A stretch of DNA of 11,287 nucleotides from an uncultured Varibaculum sp. Its GTDB lineage: Bacteria > Actinomycetota > Actinomycetes > Actinomycetales > Actinomycetaceae. Made by a program: the position numbers and the translations under genes. Location of the stretch: NCBI GenBank assembly GCA_947255165.1, contig CAMYFZ010000060.1:1-11287 (forward strand), in the 5' to 3' direction. The notes under the pieces were generated by a model, which made no database searches, was not told the origin of the DNA, and saw nothing but the letters and a program-made list of their open reading frames with translations. Positions 5,246-11,287 of the stretch are shown one piece after another; position 1 is the first letter of the stretch; the number at the start of each line of letters is the position of its first letter.

Positions 5246-6373
5246 TCACCAGGCTCGCCGGCGACGCAATACCGCGATATTAGCCAAGATAAACACCAGA
5301 GAGAATCCCGAGAGCACCAGTATGGGCAGCCAAATGTCGCTGATTCCGCTACCTCGAATAATTACCCCTTGCAGCGCGTTCGCCGTGTAGTACAGCGGCA
5401 CCGCATGACCGATTGCATCCCACACCGGGTTCAGGGAGAAGATACCGCATAAGAAAATCTGGGGAATGACCACGATGGGGATAAATTGCACCATCTGAAA
5501 TTCACTGGACGCCAAGTTGGAAATAAGAATCCCCATGGTGAGTGCACACAGGGCGGTAAGGGCGTTTATTAGCAGCACCAGCCAGATACTGCCCACAACT
5601 TTCATACCGATTACGTAAATAACAAATAGGGTAACCAGCACCGTCTGGATCAGCGCCAACAGGGAAAAGCCCAGCGTGTAACCAGCTACGATCTCCCAGC
5701 GTTTAATGGGGGTGGCAAGCATTCGCTCCAAAGTTCCGGAAGTACGTTCGGTGAGAAAGTTAATCCCGGCAATCAGGAACACCAGGAAAAACACAATCAG
5801 CCCCACCAAGGCTGCTCCGTAGGAATCGAAAATGCTAGCGTCTTCCTGCCCGTACACATAGTTGGTGCTGACTTCCGGGCTGGAGATCGCTCCAGCAGGC
5901 AACTGGATAGGCAGGGCAGACAGTCGATCCTTAATAGCTTTTTGGTTCTCCTCTTGTAAGGCGGAGGCAATCGCCGCCTGTACTTTTGCTGCATCTGCAG
6001 CGGAAGTTCCGTCTAGGTAAATATCTATTTTCGAGAGATCGCTACCTACATCAACCGCGGCGAGGGCGCCCTCTTCGGTGACGGCGGCACGTAGCTGGGA
6101 ATTAGTAGCGACGGGAGCGTCCGCTGCTGGCTCCTTCCAATCTTCACCCTTCAAATTGGTGACGGCGATATCTACTTTGTCGCTATTTTCCAGAGTTTTC
6201 ACAAAGCCTTGCGGAGCGTTTCCTACTGCTACCGTGCAGGTAGATCCGGCACCGGTCAGGATCAGGTACAGCAGTCCCAGTATCAGCAGTGGGGCGACCA
6301 GTACTAGCGCCATGGTGCGGCGGTCGTGACGCAGACCGGAAAGTACCCGTTGGGCGAGGGTAAAAGCGTTCAT
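5246..6373 (-). CDS. ABC-2 type exporter permease
   Basis: This 375-residue membrane subunit has one N-terminal helix (about 21-41), a 145-residue extracytoplasmic domain (42-186), and five further helices (about 187-206, 230-256, 261-286, 296-315, 348-369). The segment ERTSGTLERMLATPI (209-223), just after the second helix, is the typical coupling region of ABC-2 permeases of the drug or antimicrobial-peptide export type. A positively charged tail RRRRAW ends the protein. Its ATG overlaps the stop of the ATPase gene (ATGA), so the two are translationally coupled and form one transporter, probably as a dimer. The divergent TetR gene suggests substrate-induced expression. The substrate is unknown. 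Confidence 0.9.
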   Translation of the reverse strand: MNAFTLAQRVLSGLRHDRRTMALVLVAPLLILGLLYLILTGAGSTCTVAVGNAPQGFVKTLENSDKVDIAVTNLKGEDWKEPAADAPVATNSQLRAAVTEEGALAAVDVGSDLSKIDIYLDGTSAADAAKVQAAIASALQEENQKAIKDRLSALPIQLPAGAISSPEVSTNYVYGQEDASIFDSYGAALVGLIVFFLVFLIAGINFLTERTSGTLERMLATPIKRWEIVAGYTLGFSLLALIQTVLVTLFVIYVIGMKVVGSIWLVLLINALTALCALTMGILISNLASSEFQMVQFIPIVVIPQIFLCGIFSLNPVWDAIGHAVPLYYTANALQGVIIRGSGISDIWLPILVLSGFSLVFILANIAVLRRRRAW

Positions 6374-7131
6374 TTCGCTGCCTCCTGGTTGACGTCTGGG
6401 CTGCTTACAGCTTCTTCACCGGATGCAAACTTTATGAATGCTTGCTCAAAGGTAGATGTACCCGCGCGCTTGATAAGTTCTGAGGCACTACCTACGGCCA
6501 GCACCTGCCCAGCGCGCATCATGGCGAGCTGATCGCATTTTTCGGCTTCATCCATCACATGGGTGGTGATTAGCACGGTAATCCCCGCGGTAGCCAAAGA
6601 ACGCAGTTCCTTCCAGATTTCGCTGCGAAGCAGAGGATCAATTCCCACCGTGGGTTCATCTAGTACCAGCAGGCGCGGGGTATGCAAGAGGGCGACAGCC
6701 AGCGAAAGCCGTTGCAGCATTCCTCCGGAATAGTTTTGCGTCTGGGTATCTAAGTCTTCACTCAAGCGCACCAACTGCGCCATAGCACCGATGCGCTCTT
6801 TTAGTTGCTGGCCACGCAACCCGTAGAGTTTGCCAAAAAACTCGAGGTTCTCCCTCCCGGTAAGCAGCGGATACAGCGCAGCAGCCTGAGCCATATAGCC
6901 AGTTTGCCTGGCATTGGCACAGTTGGGCGCACCCTCACCAAAGATATTTACGCTGCCCGCGGTGGGTTTTAGCAGCCCCATAAGGATTTTCACTAAGGTA
7001 GTTTTCCCGCACCCCGAGGGGCCGATCAGCGCAAAAATACTCGCTTCCGGTATATTCAGACTCACCTCGCGTAATGCTTGCTTTTTTCCGTAGCACATGG
7101 AAACAGAATTTATTGATACCGCTGTACTCAC
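6370..7131 (-). CDS. ABC transporter ATP-binding protein
   Basis: The cytoplasmic ATPase of the ABC-2 exporter has 253 residues from GTG 7131. That start has GGAGGT (7139-7144) 7 bases upstream; the longer TTG-started frame at 7164 has no ribosome site. Numbered from that longer frame, motifs in order are Walker A GPSGCGKTT (48-56), Q-loop YMAQ (90-93), signature YSGGM (145-149), Walker B LLVLDEP (165-171) and H-loop TTH (200-202). The C-terminus is short and has no fused domain. It hydrolyses ATP to drive export through the permease encoded next, with which it overlaps by four bases. A -10 TATAAT (7186-7191) and the TetR operator lie upstream. Confidence 0.92.
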   Translation of the reverse strand: MSTAVSINSVSMCYGKKQALREVSLNIPEASIFALIGPSGCGKTTLVKILMGLLKPTAGSVNIFGEGAPNCANARQTGYMAQAAALYPLLTGRENLEFFGKLYGLRGQQLKERIGAMAQLVRLSEDLDTQTQNYSGGMLQRLSLAVALLHTPRLLVLDEPTVGIDPLLRSEIWKELRSLATAGITVLITTHVMDEAEKCDQLAMMRAGQVLAVGSASELIKRAGTSTFEQAFIKFASGEEAVSSPDVNQEAAK

Positions 7132-7185
7132 CGCTACCACCTCCAGGTCATCGTTTAGTTTCAAAAAAGTTGCTTTCTGAGCATC

Positions 7186-7191
7186 ATTATA
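7186..7191 (-). promoter_or_regulatory. -10 element of the ABC operon
   Basis: A consensus TATAAT on the - strand lies 54 bases before the GTG start. The matching -35 position falls inside the palindromic operator at 7198-7220, so repressor binding would block RNA polymerase. Confidence 0.6.
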
Positions 7192-7197
7192 ACCCTA

Positions 7198-7220
7198 TTT
7201 AGATACGAGGCGTATCTAAA
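7198..7220. promoter_or_regulatory. TetR-type operator between divergent promoters
   Basis: TTTAGATACG is separated by AGG from its exact reverse complement CGTATCTAAA. The 10-3-10 dyad lies between the ABC -10 and the tetR -10 and covers the -35 and spacer region of both. A dimeric TetR-family repressor encoded 19 bases away is the natural ligand, giving autoregulation plus control of the exporter. Confidence 0.8.
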
Positions 7221-7226
7221 CTGAGT

Positions 7227-7232
7227 TATGAT
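7227..7232 (+). promoter_or_regulatory. -10 element of a probably leaderless tetR
   Basis: TATGAT lies exactly 6 bases before ATG 7239, and there is no ribosome site. Transcription would start at or within a base or two of the start codon, giving a leaderless mRNA, which is common in Actinobacteria. Confidence 0.5.
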
Positions 7233-7238
7233 AATAAT

Positions 7239-7880
7239 ATGACCCCAACGAAAGAACGCCGACCACGTCGCAGCAACGAAGAACTGCGACAGGCGATCGC
7301 AGAAGCGGTGCTGGCAGAGTTTTCTGAAGGCGGTTATCAGGGCGTCACCTTCGAGGGGGTGGCACGGAGGGCTGGCACCAGCAAACCGGTACTTTATCGC
7401 CGTTTCCCTAGCCGCGCGCACATGGTGATTTTCGCGTTATTCGATGTCGCAAAACCGCTGATCTCCCAGATTCCTACCGACCACGGTCTGGAAGCCGGGT
7501 TACACGCCGCGGCACGTACCTTAGCTGCGCGTGCCCAAGCAGTCGGCGTGGCAAACATTATCGCCTTAATGAGTGAGCTAACCCCCGACACTAGAGCGAT
7601 TTTTACTTCCGCCACCACTCATCCCGGCTTAGCGCTACTCGAACAGCTCTACCAGCAGGAAGTTGCAGCCGGACGCTTAGGCGAGGGCGTGCTTAACGAG
7701 ACCTACATCCGTTTCCCGCTGGTACTCCTGATGGGGGAAATCCTCACCCGCGGAGAGGCCGATGCTAGAAACTTGGTAAACCTGATCGACACCCTGGTGA
7801 TTCCAACTCTGAAAACTTGCTTATCAGGCCCTACTACTTTTGCGAAAAGTCAGACTGATACGGTCAGTAACTACTTGTAG
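7239..7880 (+). CDS. TetR/AcrR family transcriptional regulator
   Basis: The protein has 213 residues. The N-terminal helix-turn-helix spans about residues 13-60, with VTFEGVARRAGTSKPVLYRRFPSRAHMV showing the typical recognition-helix pattern (SKPVLYRRF). The rest is the variable all-helical ligand-binding and dimerisation domain. It is divergent from the ABC exporter with the perfect operator between them, so it most likely represses the exporter genes and itself, with release by an unknown transported compound. The start is ATG 7239 with no ribosome site and a -10 directly upstream, suggesting leaderless translation. It ends tail to tail with hicB1, only 10 bases apart. Confidence 0.9.
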   Translation: MTPTKERRPRRSNEELRQAIAEAVLAEFSEGGYQGVTFEGVARRAGTSKPVLYRRFPSRAHMVIFALFDVAKPLISQIPTDHGLEAGLHAAARTLAARAQAVGVANIIALMSELTPDTRAIFTSATTHPGLALLEQLYQQEVAAGRLGEGVLNETYIRFPLVLLMGEILTRGEADARNLVNLIDTLVIPTLKTCLSGPTTFAKSQTDTVSNYL

Positions 7881-7890
7881 TTTTCCCGGG

Positions 7891-8265
7891 TCAAGCTTTT
7901 GCGAGTTGAGATACCCTGCCTTTTGTTATCCCCAGGAGGGTCCCGATATCCTCCATAGACATATTTTTCCCGCGCATCACGCTGACCGCTTCTCGGGAAG
8001 CGGAAGCAAGCTCTTTGCTAGCCGCCGCCTCTGCCGCACTAGCAGCAGAATAGCCGGCAACCAGCCCTGCGAGGCGAGAATCTTTTAAGCGAATAGTCAC
8101 GTTAAAACTATCGGGACTTTTCTCAGTCAGGAGGGCGGCCGCGTCTTTAACCATATATTCCAGGCGTTTCAAGCTTTTTGCCTGGGTACCATGTTGGCGA
8201 CCATCGATCTCGAAAAAAGCAATCCACCATTTACCGTCACGGATAGCCTGTGCCTCGATATTCAT
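7891..8265 (-). CDS. hicB: HicB-like antitoxin with C-terminal helix-turn-helix (module 1)
   Basis: This 124-residue protein has an N-terminal HicB-like half. IEAQAIRDGKWWIAFFEIDGR, with GTQ and a helix after it, fits the partial RNase H fold that blocks HicA. An Ala-rich linker helix (about 70-90) and a C-terminal helix-turn-helix (103-122, MEDIGTLLGITKGRVSQ) follow. Its ATG overlaps the stop of the upstream toxin gene (ATGA), the toxin-first order typical of hicAB. The HTH should bind the dyads upstream of the toxin gene and autoregulate. It is a clear paralogue of the protein encoded at 10266-10661; WW and ITKGRVSQ are shared. Confidence 0.75.
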   Translation of the reverse strand: MNIEAQAIRDGKWWIAFFEIDGRQHGTQAKSLKRLEYMVKDAAALLTEKSPDSFNVTIRLKDSRLAGLVAGYSAASAAEAAASKELASASREAVSVMRGKNMSMEDIGTLLGITKGRVSQLAKA

Positions 8266-8456
8266 TCCGCTCCCCTTTCTGCGTTCCTGATTATTGCCTT
8301 AGCCAGCATCTCATTTACTTCCCGGTGCCGAGGAATAACGCTTGCCCATTTACCGATACTGACACGCGTATGATTTCCTCCTTCGCTAGTAACTAGATCT
8401 AGCCCCTTTGTTTTGGCTATTTTGTCTAGTCGCTTGAGTAAATCCCTGCGCTTCAC
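8262..8456 (-). CDS. hicA: HicA-like mRNA interferase toxin (module 1)
   Basis: This is a 64-residue toxin from GTG 8456. I chose that start because its paralogue begins MKRRDL at the same point and because a -10 lies exactly 6 bases upstream, leaving no room for the longer frame that opens at 8504. The core shows KRRDLLKRLDKIAK, then GGNHTRV with the catalytic His29 of the double-stranded-RNA-binding-like HicA fold, and VIPRHREVNEMLAKAIIRNA, the family's C-terminal PRH and helix. HicA cleaves mRNA and is held inactive by HicB. The overlap with hicB supports the pairing. With no ribosome site, translation is probably leaderless. Confidence 0.78.
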   Translation of the reverse strand: MKRRDLLKRLDKIAKTKGLDLVTSEGGNHTRVSIGKWASVIPRHREVNEMLAKAIIRNAERGAE

Positions 8457-8462
8457 AGTTAA

Positions 8463-8491
8463 AGTATACGAGTGTAAACAACAACCGTAAA
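8463..8491 (-). promoter_or_regulatory. hicA1 promoter, leaderless type
   Basis: TATACT (8463-8468) lies 6 bases before the GTG. TTTACG (8486-8491) lies 17 bases further upstream as the -35. The -35 coincides with one arm of the ACCGTAAA/TTTACGGT dyad. Confidence 0.5.
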
Positions 8492-8543
8492 TCCCTATAT
8501 ACAAAAGCGCTTTTACGGTATATTGACCAATTTGGCAATATAC
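8484..8543. promoter_or_regulatory. Nested dyads upstream of hicA1, likely HicB operators
   Basis: Three dyads lie here: ACCGTAAA (8484-8491) with TTTACGGT (8512-8519); the perfect palindrome AAAAGCGCTTTT (8503-8514); and GTATATTG...CAATATAC (8518-8543) with CCAA/TTGG inside. They sit over and upstream of the hicA1 promoter and are the natural candidates for HicB binding. The rest of 8544-8624 shows only a possible promoter (TTGAAA at 8581) for the + strand genes. Confidence 0.45.
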
Positions 8544-8637
8544 TCAATGGCAGCAACTAACTAGCAATTGACGACTACGGTTGAAAAACTCTAATCAGCA
8601 TGCCTGTATTATTCGCATACTTTTGGAGGTGGCTGGT

Positions 8638-8667
8638 ATGTCTTTCAGCAAGGAGCAGCACCAATGA
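8638..8667 (+). CDS. Nine-codon leader ORF before the acidic protein gene
   Basis: GGAGGT (8625-8630) stands 7 bases before ATG 8638, a near-ideal ribosome site. The frame encodes only MSFSKEQHQ and stops at TGA 8665-8667, overlapping the ATG of the next gene (ATGA). This looks like a coupling or regulatory leader peptide rather than a functional protein. The downstream gene also has its own AAGGAG (8650-8655) within the leader. Confidence 0.45.
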   Translation: MSFSKEQHQ

Positions 8668-8900
8668 TGGGATACCTAGACGCCTGGGACCTGGTTCTTG
8701 TCACCATTAGCAAGGCGGGTCGCACTGACCTGCTAGAGGACCTTAAAGAGCTGGAAATCCATGATGACCCAGATCTTGATCTGGCACTTGATTGGGCAAG
8801 TGCCGCAGGTATCCCCCTATCTGATGACATAGAGACAACAGCTCGGAAGTTAGTTGCTGCTGGCGATCTAGAACCAGAAGCTCTAGAAGCATTCGAGTAA
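8664..8900 (+). CDS. Small acidic protein of unknown function
   Basis: This is a 78-residue, strongly acidic protein (many Asp and Glu, as in LLEDLKELEIHDDPDLDLAL), predicted mostly helical, with no signal or membrane segment. The start is ATG 8664, with AAGGAG 8 bases upstream and coupling to the 9-codon leader; the next codon is also ATG. I do not recognise a family. It lies between a hicAB module (divergent) and an aminotransferase (convergent). Acidic small proteins in such regions can be antitoxins, anti-restriction proteins or simply hypothetical proteins, and nothing here decides between these. Confidence 0.55.
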   Translation: MMGYLDAWDLVLVTISKAGRTDLLEDLKELEIHDDPDLDLALDWASAAGIPLSDDIETTARKLVAAGDLEPEALEAFE

Positions 8901-8925
8901 ATCAAAATACGCCCGCTAATCGCTT

Positions 8926-8953
8926 GGAGCAGGACTAGAAAACCGGCTGCTCC
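8926..8953. terminator. Possible bidirectional terminator between convergent genes
   Basis: GGAGCAG (8926-8932) pairs perfectly with CTGCTCC (8947-8953) across a 14-base loop. It lies between the + strand acidic-protein gene and the end of the - strand aminotransferase. Neither side has a T tract. Confidence 0.4.
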
Positions 8954-8954
8954 C

Positions 8955-10109
8955 CTAGCTCAAGGCCATGATGCTACGCAATACTTTGGCGGCATTTTCT
9001 CGGAAAAAATCTGGATCTAACAGCAGGGACAGGCTGATAGTGCCAGCGAAGGGCAAATCAAAAAAGTAGCCGGGCTGGCAGTAGATCCCGAAGTCTTGCA
9101 AGAATTTCTCGACCAGCTCGTCCTCGTCAATATGGGAGGGAAAACGCAGCAGTACGTTCCAGCCTCCCTGCGGGGCCATCACCGTAACCGGGCCGGTCGG
9201 ATCCTCCCCCACTAATCCTTGCAACGTGGCCAAGTTGGCGGCACACCGCCCGCGAGTTTCCTCCAACTGCGAGGGGATTTTCTCCAAGAAACCAGGCAAG
9301 TGCGCGGCCAAAACATCACTGAACGGCAAGAAGGCATCTGCAATGATATCTAAACGTGCTTTCGCCTCCTCCACTAGCGACTCCGGTCCCGACACCTCCA
9401 GCCAAGCAATCTTTACCCCAGGCGCGCAGAGATTTTTCGATAAACCGTCGAGGGCGAAAGTGAGAACTTCAGGGCAACCGGCCAGCCGGGCTCGAGATTC
9501 CGGAGCCGCAGGTAACGGGAAGTCATAAAACACTTCATCAGCTATCAGGGGCAGATTATTAGCGGCGCAGTATTCTTGCACCCTCTTTCGCTCTCCCTTA
9601 TCTAGATAGGCGCCGGTGGGGTTACCCGGATTGATGACTACTAGGGCTCGCGGACGCGGGGAAACACCAGCAGCAGGCAGCGAGAGCGGATCCAGTTCCC
9701 AGTTTCGCCCTAGCCAAGCAAAACTATAGGAGGCCACCTGCACATTTTCTAAGTTAGCTAAGGCCTCTATCAGCGGATATCCCGGGGTAGGTGCCAGCAG
9801 CGCCTCACCAGGATCGCAAAGCAGTTTCATCAGCCAGCTGTAGCCTTGGGAGGTGGAACTAAGCAGATACAGATTACCAGGATTGACGCAGCGACCGTCT
9901 CTCTGGGAAAGGAAACTCGCGAGGGCGTGGCGGGCGTCGCGTGACCCACGCGGATCTGCCTGGTAGGGGGTGACTGCTGCCCCCAACCCATGCCGAGTGG
10001 GATTGGAGTCAGAAATATTCACCAGTTTCTGTCTCTGGGCGCGCCGTTTCCCCGCCGCCAAGGTGATGGCGTTGGGCTGCGAAAGACTAACTCGCTGTGA
10101 AAAATGCAT
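8955..10109 (-). CDS. PLP-dependent aminotransferase, class I/II (fold type I)
   Basis: This 384-residue enzyme has YQADPRGSRDARHALASFL (49-67) near the N-terminus, NPGNPTGAYL (160-169), ADEVFYDF (190-197) with the Asp that binds the pyridine nitrogen, and LDGLSKNLCAPGVKIAW (220-236) with the PLP Schiff-base Lys225. The C-terminal block that usually carries the substrate-carboxylate Arg reads GTISLSLL (356-363), with Ser359 where Arg would be expected, so substrate binding may differ from aspartate or aromatic aminotransferases. The length is normal and the frame intact. The start is ATG 10109. A 69-bp piece of the same gene recurs at 10959-11027. The substrate cannot be told from sequence; an alanine- or branched-chain-type amino acid is possible. 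Confidence 0.88.
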   Translation of the reverse strand: MHFSQRVSLSQPNAITLAAGKRRAQRQKLVNISDSNPTRHGLGAAVTPYQADPRGSRDARHALASFLSQRDGRCVNPGNLYLLSSTSQGYSWLMKLLCDPGEALLAPTPGYPLIEALANLENVQVASYSFAWLGRNWELDPLSLPAAGVSPRPRALVVINPGNPTGAYLDKGERKRVQEYCAANNLPLIADEVFYDFPLPAAPESRARLAGCPEVLTFALDGLSKNLCAPGVKIAWLEVSGPESLVEEAKARLDIIADAFLPFSDVLAAHLPGFLEKIPSQLEETRGRCAANLATLQGLVGEDPTGPVTVMAPQGGWNVLLRFPSHIDEDELVEKFLQDFGIYCQPGYFFDLPFAGTISLSLLLDPDFFRENAAKVLRSIMALS

Positions 10110-10196
10110 CGCCCCTACTCTATGACGGCGAGCTGCTCCGGTGCATCGCCGCTAAAGTTTTCGCGTTTACCAAACCCTGGAATACGAAAATTCAAG

Positions 10197-10210
10197 GAGG
10201 CAACAGCCTC
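10197..10210 (-). terminator. Small hairpin after hicB2
   Basis: GAGGC-(4)-GCCTC forms a 5-bp stem on the - strand, followed by CTTGAATTTTC. It lies about 55 bases beyond the hicB2 stop and upstream of the aminotransferase start. It is a weak terminator candidate; the rest of 10110-10265 holds no visible gene. Confidence 0.35.
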
Positions 10211-10265
10211 AAAACAGCGCACACCCCTTACCCATTACTGTTGGTGGACAAAATGAAGCGCCGAT

Positions 10266-10661
10266 TTAGGAGCGAGAGATTTGGGAAACTCTTCCTTTAG
10301 TGATTCCCAGCAGTTGCGCAATATCAGCAACCTTGATTCCCTCTGCCCGCATGGAATCCACCAGAGTTTTTTGGGTGCGCTTCAATCTAGCTGCAATCTG
10401 AGAAACGGCGTCTTGATCCTTTTGTATTCCAGCTACTTCTTCACCCAACTTCCCATCGATAGTTAGTTTCACCGGAAGTTTGGAAAGTTCTGGACGCTCT
10501 AGAACCTCTGCCCAGATGCGAACCAAATCTTCGGCCATAGATTGAGCTTCTTTCAAGGTTTTTCCCTGGGTGGCATGTTCTTTCCCATCGATTTCGACAA
10601 ATACCGCCCACCATTTCCCATCTCTTACAGCGCGGGCTTGAATTTCTTTACTGTTATCCAT
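10266..10661 (-). CDS. hicB: HicB-like antitoxin with C-terminal helix-turn-helix (module 2)
   Basis: This 131-residue paralogue of the protein at 7891-8265 has IQARAVRDGKWWAVFVEIDGK at the N-terminus, followed by ATQGKTLKEAQ. The middle (LPVKLTIDGK...) is longer and more charged than the Ala-rich stretch of module 1. The C-terminal helix-turn-helix is VADIAQLLGITKGRVSQ (111-127). The ATG lies inside the end of the toxin gene (8-base overlap), so translation is coupled. It should neutralise the adjacent HicA and bind upstream of it. Divergence in the middle, between conserved ends, may reflect insulation from module 1. Confidence 0.75.
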   Translation of the reverse strand: MDNSKEIQARAVRDGKWWAVFVEIDGKEHATQGKTLKEAQSMAEDLVRIWAEVLERPELSKLPVKLTIDGKLGEEVAGIQKDQDAVSQIAARLKRTQKTLVDSMRAEGIKVADIAQLLGITKGRVSQISRS

Positions 10662-10842
10662 TTTCTGCCTCCTTAATAATTGCCCTAGCGGTCATTTCCG
10701 ATATTTCACGGTGACGGGGAACCGTTATCATTTGCTTACCGATAAACACTTTCGAGTGAGGACCACCCTCTTTTATCACCAGGGATTCGCCGCGCTTACT
10801 GGCTATTTTCTTTAGCCGTTTCTCTAAATCCCGACGCTTCAT
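10654..10842 (-). CDS. hicA: HicA-like mRNA interferase toxin (module 2)
   Basis: This is a 62-residue toxin from ATG 10842. A longer frame to 10890 is open, but the homology with module 1 begins at MKRRDL and a -10 lies exactly 6 bases before this ATG. Features are MKRRDLEKRLKKIASKRG, EGGPHSKV with His29 at the catalytic position, and ITVPRHREISEMTARAIIKEA at the C-terminus. Its stop lies inside hicB2. Identity to the module 1 toxin is obvious along the whole length but far from complete, so the duplication is old or the modules arrived separately. Confidence 0.78.
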   Translation of the reverse strand: MKRRDLEKRLKKIASKRGESLVIKEGGPHSKVFIGKQMITVPRHREISEMTARAIIKEAENG

Positions 10843-10848
10843 AAAATT

Positions 10849-10854
10849 AGTATA
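10849..10854 (-). promoter_or_regulatory. hicA2 -10 element, leaderless type
   Basis: TATACT lies 6 bases before ATG 10842, the same spacing as in module 1. A small palindrome GGTTAAACC (10858-10866) is next to it, and an AGTGAA/TTCACT dyad (10899-10920) lies further upstream. Both are candidate HicB sites. Confidence 0.45.
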
Positions 10855-10958
10855 ATGGGTTAAACCAAATAAATAAAGCATACTTAACAAATATTTTCAG
10901 TGAATCGGGAACCGTTCACTCAACTACCGCTAACACTAGGACGGGGACTACCCGCCAG

Positions 10959-11027
10959 CTTGCGCTCTCCCCTATCTAAATAGGCTCCGGTGGGGTTACC
11001 TGGATTGATAACCACTAGGGCTCGCGG
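10959..11027 (-). pseudogene. Fragment of a second aminotransferase gene
   Basis: Read on the - strand, 23 codons give PRALVVINPGNPTGAYLD-R-GERK. These are residues 153-175 of the intact aminotransferase at 8955-10109, with one Lys-to-Arg change plus synonymous changes. Similarity stops abruptly on both sides. It is a relic of a tandem copy and cannot be functional. Confidence 0.85.
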
Positions 11028-11071
11028 ACAAACCGGAAGTTTACTGCCGGTATCTAAAACAGGAGCACATA

Positions 11072-11116
11072 ATGGTTAAAGCAGCAGCAATCCACTTACG
11101 GGAGGAACAGTCATGA
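11072..11116 (+). CDS. Fourteen-codon leader ORF before the glycohydrolase
   Basis: AGGAG (11061-11065) lies 6 bases before ATG 11072. The frame encodes MVKAAAIHLREEQS and ends at TGA 11114-11116, overlapping the next ATG (ATGA). It repeats the layout of the leader ORF at 8638-8667. It could be a coupling peptide, or simply a chance frame over the second ribosome site. Confidence 0.4.
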   Translation: MVKAAAIHLREEQS

Positions 11117-11287
11117 TCGGCGCGATTATTGGGGATGTTATTGGCTCAACCCGGGAGTTCTCACCGGTAGCTCGCCGTGATTTTGAGCTGTTTCCCTACG
11201 GCGCTAACTATACCGATGATTCTTTAATGACCATCGCTCAGGGAATGGCGTTTTTAAGGTGGCTAAACCTTAAAGATTCCGAGCGCA
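11113..11287 (+). CDS. ADP-ribosylglycohydrolase family protein, N-terminal part
   Basis: The first 58 residues are visible before the window ends. MIGAIIGDVIGSTREF is the family's N-terminal signature. DFELFPYGANYTDDSLMT carries the TDDS metal-binding motif (binuclear Mg site) of DraG/ARH enzymes. These remove ADP-ribose from proteins or related substrates. The start is ATG 11113 with GGGAGGA (11100-11106) 6 bases upstream; it also overlaps the stop of a 14-codon leader ORF. The rest of the gene and the downstream context are missing, so the substrate and any link to an ADP-ribosylating toxin are unknown. Confidence 0.85.
   Translation, partial: MIGAIIGDVIGSTREFSPVARRDFELFPYGANYTDDSLMTIAQGMAFLRWLNLKDSER

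Noticed and set aside
5246..7131. ABC exporter as the lanthipeptide exporter
   Set aside because: It lies 3.5 kb away on the other strand beyond an IS remnant and a retron, with its own TetR switch. Nothing links it to the precursors.
8645..8905. 86-codon - strand frame opposite the acidic protein
   Set aside because: Its Ser/Arg-rich composition is that of an antisense shadow of the Asp/Glu/Leu-rich gene, and it lacks a ribosome site.
1..11287. CRISPR array
   Set aside because: No regularly spaced direct repeats were seen on reading through the window.

Overview
The window looks like chromosomal DNA from an actinobacterium of moderate G+C, possibly Actinomycetaceae-like. The clues are strong GGAGG ribosome sites, probable leaderless mRNAs and an IS1249-type transposase. 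Genus cannot be fixed from the sequence alone. It opens with the 3' end of ssrA (tmRNA), a classic integration target. About 5 kb of accessory DNA follows, then a more ordinary region from about 5.2 kb on.

Layout: (1) 1-121, the tmRNA 3' end and its terminator. (2) 122-940, no recognisable gene. (3) 956-1810, a small operon on the + strand. It holds two tiny precursor peptides with a class III lanthipeptide leader motif and two SxxSxxxC core motifs each, a four-helix membrane protein, and the start of a further gene cut off by an insertion-sequence remnant. No lanthionine synthetase is in the window. (4) 1763-2437, a 3'-truncated IS1249/IS256-type transposase. (5) 2584-3150, an A+T-rich cysteine-knuckle protein of unknown function. 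(6) 3290-3490, strongly structured non-coding DNA with a 23-bp copy of the tmRNA 3' end in inverted orientation. (7) 3592-4986, a retron: a reverse transcriptase preceded by a non-coding RNA bounded by an 18-bp a1/a2 inverted repeat. The a2 arm overlaps the first codons of the RT.

(8) 5246-7880, an ABC-2 exporter (permease and ATPase, overlapping by ATGA) divergent from a TetR regulator, with a 10-3-10 palindromic operator between them. (9) 7891-11027, two paralogous hicAB-like toxin-antitoxin modules on the - strand. Upstream of the first lies an intact PLP aminotransferase, and upstream of the second a 69-bp fragment of the same aminotransferase, which points to a decayed tandem duplication. 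A small acidic protein sits between the first module and the aminotransferase, behind a 9-codon leader ORF. (10) 11072-11287, a 14-codon leader ORF coupled to the start of an ADP-ribosylglycohydrolase that runs off the window.

The most notable content is the orphan pair of labyrinthopeptin/SapB-like precursors, which are too short for ordinary ORF calling, and the retron with its identifiable ncRNA. Both lie in a mosaic island next to ssrA.
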